DNA of 47,613 nucleotides from Solibacillus faecavium. GTDB taxonomy: Bacteria > Bacillota > Bacilli > Bacillales_A > Planococcaceae. A program made the translations under genes and the position numbers. Numbering within the stretch: the first letter of the stretch is position 1; every line of letters begins with the position of its first letter. The DNA lies in the NCBI RefSeq assembly GCF_014836905.1, contig NZ_JACSPZ010000015.1, positions 1 to 47,613 of the forward strand, written 5' to 3'. Below, piece by piece: positions 16,351 to 24,665 of the stretch. Below the pieces are notes generated by a model. That model made no database searches. It was not told the DNA's origin and worked only from the letters and a program-made list of their open reading frames with translations.

Positions 16351-16589
16351 ATTTTGCTTTGTTTACTTAATGGCATTATCCAAAGCACCCTTTATATAGT
16401 TTTAGTGATTTCGTTAATTATTTTAGCAGCTACGTTAAATGCGCTTAAAAAAGGGGAAAACATTAAAAGTTATCACTTGGAAATTAATACTTATATTTAT
16501 CAAGTTTGAAGCCGTTATTATGAATGTTCTGTGAAAATCAAAATGGGTGTAAAATAATTCAAGCTTTGTAATTTCCGCAAATAGCGCTA

Positions 16590-16598
16590 TGGTATAAT
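16590..16598 (+). promoter_or_regulatory. extended -10 promoter of proline dehydrogenase gene
   Basis: TGGTATAAT at 16590-16598 is a TGn-extended consensus -10; no good -35 is seen at normal spacing. It lies 35 bases before the ATG. The rest of the 16351-16620 gap shows no convincing gene. Confidence 0.5.
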
Positions 16599-16632
16599 TT
16601 TAAGAAAATAACGAATTTAAGGAGATGTTATT

Positions 16633-17607
16633 ATGGCAGCATTACGTGATTTTTTCATTTCGTTATCCGAAAACCAAACACTTTCAAACGCCGCACAACA
16701 ATATGGTTTAAAATTAGGGGCACAAAGTGTTGTCGCTGGGACAACTATCGAAGAAGTAATCGACAGTATTCGTAAATTGAACGAACAAGGGATTTCATGT
16801 ACCGTCGATAATTTAGGTGAGTATGTTATCGATGAATCAGAAGCAACGAAAGCAAAAGAAGATATTCTAGCTATGATTGAAGCTATTCAAGTTGAAGAAC
16901 TGGATGCACATATTTCATTGAAACCTTCACAGTTAGGATTGGATATCGACATTGATTTTTGCTACGACAACTTATATGAGATTGTTGAACGCGCCCATGA
17001 ATATGGTATTTTCGTCAACTTTGATATGGAGGATTATGATCGTCTGCAGCCATCATTTGATATGCTGGAGGAACTTTCAAAGTCATTCGATAATGTGGGG
17101 ACTGTTATCCAAGCTTACTTCCACCGAGCAAAGGAAGATGTCGAGCAATTTAAAGACTTCCGTCTGCGTATCGTAAAAGGAGCTTATAAAGAGCCAGAAG
17201 AAGTTGCCTACCAAGACAAATTAGATATTGATATTAACTTTATTGAGCTAATTGAATACCATTTAGCTCATGGTCATTTCACTTCCATTGCAACACATGA
17301 CCACAATATTATAAAACACGTAAAGTATTTCGTTGAGCAATATGATATTCCGAAAGAAAAATTCGAATTCCAGATGCTTTACGGCTTCCGAAAGGACTTA
17401 CAGCTGGAGCTTTCACGTGAAGGATATCAAGTTTGTGTATACGTACCCTATGGTGAAGATTGGTACGGGTATTTTATGCGTCGCCTTGCCGAGCGCCCGC
17501 AAAATATTTCACTTGTTACAAAGCAAGTATTCAATAAAAAGACGAATACCTTATTAGCTGTAGCCGCTGGTGCATTCGTCCTCGGGCGCTTAACGAAAAA
17601 AGATTAA
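16633..17607 (+). CDS. Proline dehydrogenase
   Basis: This 324-residue protein matches monofunctional FAD-dependent proline dehydrogenase (PutB/FadM type), which oxidises proline to pyrroline-5-carboxylate. Conserved segments are HISLKPSQLGLDID, GIFVNFDMEDY, the FAD/substrate barrel strand VQ-like TVIQAYFHRAKED, LRIVKGAYKEPEEVAYQ, TSIATHDHNII and the C-terminal VYVPYGEDWYGYFMRRLAERPQN with the two arginines that hold the proline carboxylate. AAGGAGATGTTATT precedes the ATG. No P5C dehydrogenase is adjacent, so the second step must be encoded elsewhere. A bidirectional terminator separates it from desR. Confidence 0.92.
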   Translation: MAALRDFFISLSENQTLSNAAQQYGLKLGAQSVVAGTTIEEVIDSIRKLNEQGISCTVDNLGEYVIDESEATKAKEDILAMIEAIQVEELDAHISLKPSQLGLDIDIDFCYDNLYEIVERAHEYGIFVNFDMEDYDRLQPSFDMLEELSKSFDNVGTVIQAYFHRAKEDVEQFKDFRLRIVKGAYKEPEEVAYQDKLDIDINFIELIEYHLAHGHFTSIATHDHNIIKHVKYFVEQYDIPKEKFEFQMLYGFRKDLQLELSREGYQVCVYVPYGEDWYGYFMRRLAERPQNISLVTKQVFNKKTNTLLAVAAGAFVLGRLTKKD

Positions 17608-17620
17608 CGCTAAAAGCAAA

Positions 17621-17661
17621 AAAATGCTTCGCCTACTTGTCAAAAGTAAGCGGAGCATTTT
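17621..17661. terminator. bidirectional terminator between proline dehydrogenase gene and desR
   Basis: AAAATGCTTCGCCTACTT (17621-17638) pairs imperfectly with AAGTAAGCGGAGCATTTT (17644-17661), with T-rich sequence on both outer sides. It reaches the last codon of the response-regulator gene. Confidence 0.8.
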
Positions 17662-18265
17662 ATTTATTCCAGCCCTTTTCTTTAAATCGGGCTATCGCCT
17701 CAATTCGATTCCCAACCCCCAGCTTATCAAGGATTGTAGAAATATAGTTACGGACTGTACCAGCAGACAAGTAAAGCTCAGCTGCAATTTCCTTCGTCGT
17801 CTTTCCTTCTGCAACGAGTTCGAGCACTTGGCTTTCACGTTCAGTTAATGGGTTTTCACTATCATCTTCATATACAAAGTCTACAAGCTCTGGTGCATAA
17901 ATACGTCGACCATCCACGATAATACGAATAGAATTGACAAGTTCCTCAATCGGGCTATCCTTCAGTAAATACCCGCGCACTCCTGCTTTTCGCGCTCTCT
18001 CAAAATAACCCGGACGTGCAAAAGTCGTTAAAATGATTATTTTACAATCACTTTCCCGTAAAGCTTCAGCAGCATCCAACCCGGTTTTTATCGGCATTTC
18101 AATATCCATAATACAAATATCCGGCTTTAATTCCGTTACCATTTCAATTGCTTCTTCACCGTTTTTTGCAAGACCAACCACTTCCATATCATCTTCCATA
18201 CTAAGCAGTGATTTCATTGCTCCTAGTAGCATTCCCTGATCTTCCGCAATAACAATTCGAATCAT
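17660..18265 (-). CDS. desR: DesR-type response regulator
   Basis: A 201-residue NarL/FixJ regulator. The receiver has the acidic pair in IVIAEDQGM, the phospho-acceptor aspartate in PDICIMDIEMPIKTG and the lysine in LLKDSP. The LuxR-type helix-turn-helix is NPLTERESQVLELVAEGKTTKEIAAELYLSAGTVRNYI. It overlaps the kinase gene by four bases, and the desaturase gene lies upstream, reproducing B. subtilis des-desK-desR. There phospho-DesR activates des after a temperature drop; a dyad-rich operator precedes des here too. Confidence 0.9.
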   Translation of the reverse strand: MIRIVIAEDQGMLLGAMKSLLSMEDDMEVVGLAKNGEEAIEMVTELKPDICIMDIEMPIKTGLDAAEALRESDCKIIILTTFARPGYFERARKAGVRGYLLKDSPIEELVNSIRIIVDGRRIYAPELVDFVYEDDSENPLTERESQVLELVAEGKTTKEIAAELYLSAGTVRNYISTILDKLGVGNRIEAIARFKEKGWNK

Positions 18266-19398
18266 CTCTTGTTCTCCCCCTTTTGATGCGTAATAGCTAA
18301 CGGTATTTTTAAAATAACCGTTGTCCCATCACCATTTTCTATTTCAAGTGAGCCATTTATAAATTCTATACGCTCCTGCATTCCCTTTAAACCATTGCCG
18401 CCTTCCAATTCATGTGAGCGCTTAAAACCAATCCCATTATCTTGAATCATCATTTTAAACTCATCATCACTTTGGTAAAAACTAATTCGGCAAATTGTCG
18501 CCTTACTATGCTTTACAATATTTGTTACAGCCTCTTTCAAACACATACTAATGACATTTTCCGCCAAAGTAGGCATATGAATTTCACTTTTATCACCATT
18601 TAATCGAAGTTTAATTTGCGCGGCTTTTAATATTTGCTCGACTCTGTACAGCTCTTCCTCAATACGAACAGCCCGCATATCCGCGACTAACTCACGGACT
18701 TCTTTTAAGGCAAGTCTTGCCGCTTGTCGAATATCCTTTATTTCCAAAATTGCCTGCTCAGGGTTTTTTTCCACTAACCTTGCAGCTAAGTCACTTTTCA
18801 GACCAATCATCGAAAGCTTTTGACCTAGTGTGTCATGTAAATCACGCGCAATACGCTGACGCTCTTCAAATATCGTTAATTCTGAAATTCTTTCACGCGC
18901 CGTTTCCAGTTCGCCTTCCAAATTTTCACGACGCGTTTTCGAATATAATGTAAACGGCAATAGTACAACACCAAGTACATTAATAATTATGAACGGGGTT
19001 TGCGATATAAATAATTCAAGGAAAATAAAATATCCTCCAACTATCGATAGAACGGTAAAACCGATATGTAAACCATACATAATATAAAATCCAACTGCCT
19101 GCTTTATATTACCAATAAAAAATGCAGTAAATAAGGATAAATACACATAACCAAATACAAGAGTCATTACGATATTGAGCACCATTTGGAAACTGATCCA
19201 CATATATTTGAGTCCAGGCTTAGCCGTGAAAGAAAAGTAATGGCACAAAAAATAGGCCAATATTAAATTGATCCCCAATATAATTTGCCACAACGTGAAG
19301 GATTGGATAATAAAGAAGAATGGCATAATACAAAAGATTATCCATATATAAATACTTAACATCGGACTTTTCGGGATGATACTATACCAAGTTTGCAT
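18262..19398 (-). CDS. desK: DesK-type membrane thermosensor histidine kinase
   Basis: From ATG at 19398, which has AGAGGT just upstream, this gives 378 residues; a longer frame starting at 19449 begins inside the intergenic hairpin and is rejected. The N-terminal 160 residues hold about five membrane spans. A HisKA_3 dimerisation helix follows with the phospho-accepting histidine in ERQRIARDLHDTLGQKLSMIGLK, then an HATPase domain with N-box NVISMCLKEAVTNIVKHSK and DNGIGF. B. subtilis DesK senses membrane thickness and switches between kinase and phosphatase for DesR. Context with des and desR supports the same role. Confidence 0.9.
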   Translation of the reverse strand: MQTWYSIIPKSPMLSIYIWIIFCIMPFFFIIQSFTLWQIILGINLILAYFLCHYFSFTAKPGLKYMWISFQMVLNIVMTLVFGYVYLSLFTAFFIGNIKQAVGFYIMYGLHIGFTVLSIVGGYFIFLELFISQTPFIIINVLGVVLLPFTLYSKTRRENLEGELETARERISELTIFEERQRIARDLHDTLGQKLSMIGLKSDLAARLVEKNPEQAILEIKDIRQAARLALKEVRELVADMRAVRIEEELYRVEQILKAAQIKLRLNGDKSEIHMPTLAENVISMCLKEAVTNIVKHSKATICRISFYQSDDEFKMMIQDNGIGFKRSHELEGGNGLKGMQERIEFINGSLEIENGDGTTVILKIPLAITHQKGENKR

Positions 19399-19434
19399 AA
19401 TAACCTCTATTCTCTTTTTCTTTATTCTATAATA

Positions 19435-19471
19435 AAACAGGTATCTCAATCCATGGTTGAGATACCTGTTT
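19435..19471. terminator. hairpin between des and desK
   Basis: AAACAGGTATCTCAA (19435-19449) pairs perfectly with TTGAGATACCTGTTT (19457-19471). Downstream on the minus strand the sequence is TTTTATTATA, a partial U-tract; on the plus strand it is a full TTTTTT. It probably trims the des message or lowers desKR expression relative to des. Confidence 0.7.
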
Positions 19472-19481
19472 TTTAATGAAG

Positions 19482-20525
19482 TTAGTTAGTAAGTGTTTTA
19501 TTACGTGTTTTATCACGCTTTGTTTCGCGTTCTGCTGCTTCTTTAAATGTAACAAAACGGTAGTTGTCCGGATCATATAACTTGTAGCGAATTGATTCTA
19601 GACTTGTCTTTAATGTAATCGTTGTCGCCTGCTGAAGTGGTTTAATCGACTCATGTGCATCTTCAAGCTTGTAGTTTGGTACACGCGGTGATAAATGGTG
19701 CACATGGTGGAAGCCGATATTACCAGTAACCCATTGTAGGATTTTCGGTAATTTATAATATGAACTTCCTTCTACAGCCGCTTTAACATAATCCCACTCA
19801 GAATCTACTTCAAAGTACGAATCTTCGTAAGTATGTTGGATATAGAATAACCAAATCCCTAAAGCACCTGCGATAAATAGTGTTAATCCGTGTACTAATA
19901 AAAACGTCGTCCAACCAAAGATTAAAATAAGGGTTGTACAAATTACCAATAATACAATGTTTGTAAAATACGTATTTAAACGCTCTTTTCGTTTTGCATC
20001 TTTGCGGTTTACGCGATTTAATACAAGTACCATAAATAGTGGTCCTAAACCAAACATAACAATTGGATTACGGTATAAACGGTAGCCTAAACGTCCTAAC
20101 TTTGATTTTTCGAGGTATTCGTCCACTGTAAGCATATCGATATCACCAATGCCACGCTTATCCAAGTTCGAACTTGTTGCGTGATGAATCGTATGCTCAC
20201 GTTTCCATTTTTCATATGGGAATGATGTTAAAAGTCCAGTGATATTCCCAATAATTGCATTCGCTTTTTTATTTTGGAAAAATGAACCGTGTGTACAATC
20301 ATGGAAAATAATAAATGCACGAATTACAAATCCTGAAGCAAGAATACTACAAAGCGCTGTGAACCAAGGTGAATATTGCAACAATACATAGCCTGCTCCC
20401 CAAATCAATAAAAGTGGTCCTAGCGTATTAATAAGTTGTTGAATACTAAGCCTTGTTTCTGATTTAGCGAACGGCGCTACATCTTTTCGTAGTTGCTTTG
20501 TTTTCTCTGCATGTATGTTTGCCAT
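19482..20525 (-). CDS. des: Membrane fatty acid desaturase
   Basis: A 347-residue integral membrane desaturase with the three histidine boxes HDCTHGSFF, REHTIHHATSSN and GFHHVHHLSP that hold the di-iron centre, and four hydrophobic segments between them. The family puts a cis double bond into acyl chains of membrane lipids (delta-5 in B. subtilis) to restore fluidity in the cold. Electron donor and exact position cannot be read from sequence. The gene leads the des-desK-desR block, with a separate DesR-like operator upstream and a hairpin before desK. Its start has GAAAGAGGG upstream. Confidence 0.93.
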   Translation of the reverse strand: MANIHAEKTKQLRKDVAPFAKSETRLSIQQLINTLGPLLLIWGAGYVLLQYSPWFTALCSILASGFVIRAFIIFHDCTHGSFFQNKKANAIIGNITGLLTSFPYEKWKREHTIHHATSSNLDKRGIGDIDMLTVDEYLEKSKLGRLGYRLYRNPIVMFGLGPLFMVLVLNRVNRKDAKRKERLNTYFTNIVLLVICTTLILIFGWTTFLLVHGLTLFIAGALGIWLFYIQHTYEDSYFEVDSEWDYVKAAVEGSSYYKLPKILQWVTGNIGFHHVHHLSPRVPNYKLEDAHESIKPLQQATTITLKTSLESIRYKLYDPDNYRFVTFKEAAERETKRDKTRNKTLTN

Positions 20526-20562
20526 GTGTTAATCCCTCTTTCCTGTAAAAATAATTAATTAC

Positions 20563-20640
20563 ATCGTACAAAAAGGACACACATGACGAAACGCTTAAAT
20601 ATCACGACTTTTTTATGACAGTTGTCATATGACCAGGTGA
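20563..20640 (-). promoter_or_regulatory. des promoter with DesR operator
   Basis: ATGACA-GT-TGTCAT (20615-20628) is a perfect dyad, overlapped by the palindrome GTCATATGAC (20624-20633). Further GTCA-type half-sites lie on each side (about 20602-20608 and 20636-20641). A weak -35 with a TACGAT -10 (20563-20568, minus strand) places the dyad near -65. This matches the arrangement of adjacent DesR sites upstream of an activator-dependent promoter in B. subtilis. Confidence 0.6.
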
Positions 20641-20655
20641 CAAACTAAATTATAG

Positions 20656-21168
20656 TTAACCTTCCTGCGGGTTTTTAGGTCCTTCAAAATTAAGCTGATA
20701 AAATACTAAATCCAACCATTGTCCAAACTTATATCCAGCATTGCGAATGGTGCCACTGTACGTAAATCCTAGCTTCTCATGAATTTTTATACTTGCTGTA
20801 TTTTCTTTATCGATACATCCAATCATTGTTTTTACGTCATTCGCCTTTGCCTCTTCTATTAGCGAATGCATGAGCTTACTAGCAATCCCTTTTTTATAAT
20901 GATTTTTATGCACATATACAGAATGCTCTACCGTATATTGATAGGCAGGATAGGCACGGAAACTTCCGTAGGTGGCATAACCCGCAACTTCCCCATTAAT
21001 ATCAAACACAAATAATGGCTCACCGGAAATTTGTTTTTGTTCAAACCAGCGTAATCGGTCTTCTAATGTTTGCTCTCTATACATATAAATGGCGGTTGAA
21101 TTTAAAATATTGTCATTAAAAATTGCCAAAATCGCAGGTACATCTTCTTTTGTCGCTTGTCTAATCAT
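20656..21168 (-). CDS. GNAT acetyltransferase (YwnH/phosphinothricin acetyltransferase-like)
   Basis: A 170-residue protein starting IRQATKEDVPAILAIFNDNI with motif A in VEHSVYVHKNHYKKGIASKLMHSLIEEAK and motif B in IGCIDKENTASIKIHEKLGFTYSGTIRNAGYKFGQWLDLVFYQ. This arrangement is characteristic of the YwnH/Pat group, which N-acetylates phosphinothricin, methionine sulfone and similar amino-acid analogues. GGAGGG lies eight bases before the ATG. It lies 68 bases after metH on the same strand with at most a weak hairpin between, so read-through from the methionine operon is possible; the natural substrate may be a methionine derivative. Confidence 0.85.
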   Translation of the reverse strand: MIRQATKEDVPAILAIFNDNILNSTAIYMYREQTLEDRLRWFEQKQISGEPLFVFDINGEVAGYATYGSFRAYPAYQYTVEHSVYVHKNHYKKGIASKLMHSLIEEAKANDVKTMIGCIDKENTASIKIHEKLGFTYSGTIRNAGYKFGQWLDLVFYQLNFEGPKNPQEG

Positions 21169-21236
21169 CTATTCCACCCTCCAGGTAGCAAAAGCCGCCT
21201 CACCCTAAACTGCGGTAAAACGGCCCTTGAATTGAA

Positions 21237-24200
21237 TTATACGTTGAAGTAGCGTGCATCTGGATGTGCGAACACAATCGCCGATACACTTGCTTCAGGT
21301 TCCATCATAAAGCCTTCAGTTAATTGTACACCAATTTTTTCCGGCTTTAATAGATGAAATAGCTTTTCTTGATCTTCTAAATTTGGACATGCTGGGTAAC
21401 CAAAACTGAAACGTTGCCCTTGATATTTGGCAGCAAACCGGTCACGCATTGTAAAATCTGTCGCATCCGGGAAGCCCCATTGGTCACGTATTTCCTGGTG
21501 AATACGCTCAGCAAAGCCTTCAGCTAGCTCGAGTGCAGTCGCCTGCAATGCATGACTCTCCAAAAATTTCCCTGCTTCTTTTAACTCATTTGCCTTTTTG
21601 CTGACACCTTTACCTGCTGTCACGACCATTAATGCGATGTAATCCATCTCTCCGCTATCGACTGACTTCAGGTAATCAGATAAGCATAGGAATGGCTCCA
21701 CTTGCTGGCGTGGGAATGTAAAACGTTGAATCTCTGTTTTTGCATCTTCAGGACTATATACGACTACATCATCACCGTCAGATTGAGCCGGGAAAAATTG
21801 ATACATACCTGATGCACTTAATACATCACTTTTCAAATATTGATTTACTAAATCATTCAATAATATTGCACGATCATCCTGGTCAGCTAGCATTTGTTCT
21901 AAATTGCCCTTTAACCCTAAATGATGTCCGATTAATGTACGCATATTTACATATGGGTGTAAATGGGCAATCGAGTAGTCCGGTTTAATATGCGGCACTA
22001 AATCTTTCGGCTTCCATACGTCAGCTTCCTTCACTGTGCGAACAGGTTTAACGGCAACAGCCACAGGTCGTGCCGCGCGTTTTGCATCTGATTCTAGACG
22101 TTTTTCCCGAGAATCACGTAACTCTTCCAACAGTGCTTCACGCTCGTTTACATTCATTAATCGGTTTGCCTGTTCCAACCCTTGCATCGCATCTTTTGAA
22201 TAAATGACCGGTCCATCATATTGAGCAGCAATTTTTGTTTCCGTAAAGCGTCGCGATAATGCTGCACCACCTACTAAAATTGGCACATCAATTCCTGCTT
22301 CTTTAAAGTCCTGTGCTGTAATGACCATTTGCTGTGCTGATTTCACTAGTAATCCTGATAAACCGATAAAATCAGGCTTTTCTTTACGAACGGCTTCAAT
22401 AAGTTGGGCTGGCGTTACTTTAATCCCTAAATCCACAACACGGAAGCCGTTATTACTTAATATAATATCGACTAAGTTTTTTCCGATATCATGGACATCA
22501 CCTTTAACGGTTGCTAAAACCATCGTTCCTTTAGTAGAACTCGTATCGCCTTTTTCCATAAATTGCTCTAAATGAGCTACTGCCGCTTTCATGACACCTG
22601 CGCTTTGCAGTACTTCGGCTACAATTAACTGGTTTTCATTAAATAGGCGACCAACTTCCGCCATTCCCGCCATTAATGGCCCATTAATAATATCCAGTGG
22701 TGCATCAAATTTTTCCAGTGCTGCATTTAAATCTTCAATTAACCCTTCTTTCGTACCTTCTAATATGTAATACGCAAGACGTTCTTCCACTGTCGCCGGT
22801 AATTCTTTCACAACTGCATCTTTCTTTTTATCGCGGTAAAAGTCAGTAAATACAGCGAGTGTTTTATCATTTGTATTGAAGATTAAATCATTCGCCAGCT
22901 TGATCTCCTCTTCAGGAATCGACGCATAGCGCTCCAGTTTTTCAGTATTTACAATCGCATAGTCCAAGCCTGCTTGTGTACAGTGATATAAGTACACTGC
23001 ATTTAATACTTCACGTCCAACTGGTGGTAAACCGAACGAAACATTACTTACACCGAGCACTGTTAAGCAGCCAGGTAAATGTTCTTTAATGAGCCGAATT
23101 CCTTCGATTGTTTCCTCAGCGGCACCAATATATTGCTCGTCACCTGTACCTACCGGGAACATTAACGGGTCAAAGATAATGTCTTCTGCTGACATGCCCC
23201 ATTTTTCTGTTAACAGCTTATAAGAACGCTTCGCTACTTCAAGCTTTTGCTCACGTGTAATAGCCATTCCAGTTTCATCAATCGTACCGACAACAAGTGA
23301 AGCCCCATATTTTTTCACGAGTGGCATAACAGCATCGAAACGCTCTTCTCCATCTTCCAAGTTAATCGAGTTAATAATGGCCTTCCCTTGCGAAAACTTC
23401 AGTGCGACTTCCATTACATTTTCATCTGTAGAGTCAATTACAAGCGGCACTTTAACTTTTTTCACAACTTCCTGCATGAAGTTTTTCATATCTTCTACTT
23501 CATCACGGTCAGGGTTTGCTAAACAAATATCGATGACATGCGCCCCGTTTTTCACTTGTGCACGCGCAATTTCCGCTGCTTCTTCAAATTTGCCGTCAAC
23601 AATCAGGTTTTTGAATTTACGAGAGCCGATTACATTCGTACGCTCTCCGATAAATAACGGACGCATAGATTCATCATATTGCAAAGGCTCGATACCCGAT
23701 ACGACATGTCCGTGTGTTACATCTTTCGGCTCACGCGGTTTATAGCCATCTACAGCTTCACGGATCGCCGCGATATGTGCTGGCGTTGTGCCACAGCAGC
23801 CGCCGACAATGTTTAGCCAGCCTTTTTCTGCGAAGCCTTGCAGTTTTTTCGATAATGAATCCGGCGTTTCATGATAGCAGCCTTCTTCGTCCGGTAAACC
23901 TGCATTCGGGTAACAGCTAATATAGCCATTCGAAAGTTCCGCCAATGAACGGATATGATCGGTCATAAATTCCGGACCTGTCGCACAGTTCAGTCCGACA
24001 GACAACGGTTTAATGTGCTCAATAGAAATATAAAATGCTTCGATTGATTGCCCGGCAAGCGTTGTTCCCATTGGCTCAATAGTCCCTGAAATCATGACAG
24101 GCAGCTCTTTGCCAAGCTCTTCGAATGCACGGTGAATTGCAATCGTTCCTGCTTTAACATTGAGCATATCCTGGGAAGTTTCCATTAAGAGCAGATCCGC

Positions 24201-24665
24201 CCCAGCTTCGATTAGCGCTTTTGCCTGTATATAAAAGTTTTCCTCTAGCTCTTCAAAACTAATACCACCTGTTACCGACAATGTTTTTGTCGTTGGGCCG
24301 ATTGCACCTGCAACAAAGCGCGGCCATTCTGGTGTCGAAAATTCTTCTGCCGCCTCTAGTGCAATTTCAACCGCCCGCTTATTAATTTCAACCGCCTTGT
24401 CACCTAAGTCATATTCATCCAATACGAGTGGTGTTCCACCAAACGTATTGGTACAAATAATATCAGCGCCAGCAGCTAAATATTCACGGTGGATTTTACC
24501 CAATACATCAGGTCTTGTAAGTACCAGGTTTTCATTACAACCGTCTAAGTCTTCTCCGCCAAAATCTTCATATGTTAGGTTTTCTGCCTGAAGCATCGTC
24601 CCCATAGCACCATCGATGATTAAGATTCTTTTTTGTAATTGCTCATGAATCGGGTGATTATACAT
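21237..24665 (-). CDS. metH: Cobalamin-dependent methionine synthase
   Basis: This 1142-residue enzyme transfers the methyl group of 5-methyltetrahydrofolate to homocysteine through cobalamin. All four modules are present: the homocysteine/zinc domain (LIIDGAMGTMLQ to GGCCGTTPAHI), the folate-binding domain (LFIGERTNVIGSRKF), the cap plus B12 domain with the cobalt-ligand motif GDVHDIGKNLVDIIL, and the C-terminal SAM-binding reactivation domain (MRDRFAAKYQGQRFSFGYPACPNLEDQ). ATG at 24665 has AAAGGAG nine bases upstream and overlaps the previous stop by eight bases. It is controlled with the upstream gene by the SAM-I riboswitch. Confidence 0.96.
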   Translation of the reverse strand: MYNHPIHEQLQKRILIIDGAMGTMLQAENLTYEDFGGEDLDGCNENLVLTRPDVLGKIHREYLAAGADIICTNTFGGTPLVLDEYDLGDKAVEINKRAVEIALEAAEEFSTPEWPRFVAGAIGPTTKTLSVTGGISFEELEENFYIQAKALIEAGADLLLMETSQDMLNVKAGTIAIHRAFEELGKELPVMISGTIEPMGTTLAGQSIEAFYISIEHIKPLSVGLNCATGPEFMTDHIRSLAELSNGYISCYPNAGLPDEEGCYHETPDSLSKKLQGFAEKGWLNIVGGCCGTTPAHIAAIREAVDGYKPREPKDVTHGHVVSGIEPLQYDESMRPLFIGERTNVIGSRKFKNLIVDGKFEEAAEIARAQVKNGAHVIDICLANPDRDEVEDMKNFMQEVVKKVKVPLVIDSTDENVMEVALKFSQGKAIINSINLEDGEERFDAVMPLVKKYGASLVVGTIDETGMAITREQKLEVAKRSYKLLTEKWGMSAEDIIFDPLMFPVGTGDEQYIGAAEETIEGIRLIKEHLPGCLTVLGVSNVSFGLPPVGREVLNAVYLYHCTQAGLDYAIVNTEKLERYASIPEEEIKLANDLIFNTNDKTLAVFTDFYRDKKKDAVVKELPATVEERLAYYILEGTKEGLIEDLNAALEKFDAPLDIINGPLMAGMAEVGRLFNENQLIVAEVLQSAGVMKAAVAHLEQFMEKGDTSSTKGTMVLATVKGDVHDIGKNLVDIILSNNGFRVVDLGIKVTPAQLIEAVRKEKPDFIGLSGLLVKSAQQMVITAQDFKEAGIDVPILVGGAALSRRFTETKIAAQYDGPVIYSKDAMQGLEQANRLMNVNEREALLEELRDSREKRLESDAKRAARPVAVAVKPVRTVKEADVWKPKDLVPHIKPDYSIAHLHPYVNMRTLIGHHLGLKGNLEQMLADQDDRAILLNDLVNQYLKSDVLSASGMYQFFPAQSDGDDVVVYSPEDAKTEIQRFTFPRQQVEPFLCLSDYLKSVDSGEMDYIALMVVTAGKGVSKKANELKEAGKFLESHALQATALELAEGFAERIHQEIRDQWGFPDATDFTMRDRFAAKYQGQRFSFGYPACPNLEDQEKLFHLLKPEKIGVQLTEGFMMEPEASVSAIVFAHPDARYFNV

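Noticed and set aside
16405-16509. 34-codon GTG frame between amtB and proline dehydrogenase
   Set aside because: The sequence looks somewhat protein-like (LNALKKGENIKSYHLEIN), but there is no ribosome binding site and stops lie just upstream in frame; at most a decayed remnant.
21180-21236. Hairpin after metH (GCCG/CGGC with TTTTGC) as a terminator
   Set aside because: The stem is short and interrupted; too weak to call, though it may partly reduce read-through into the GNAT gene.
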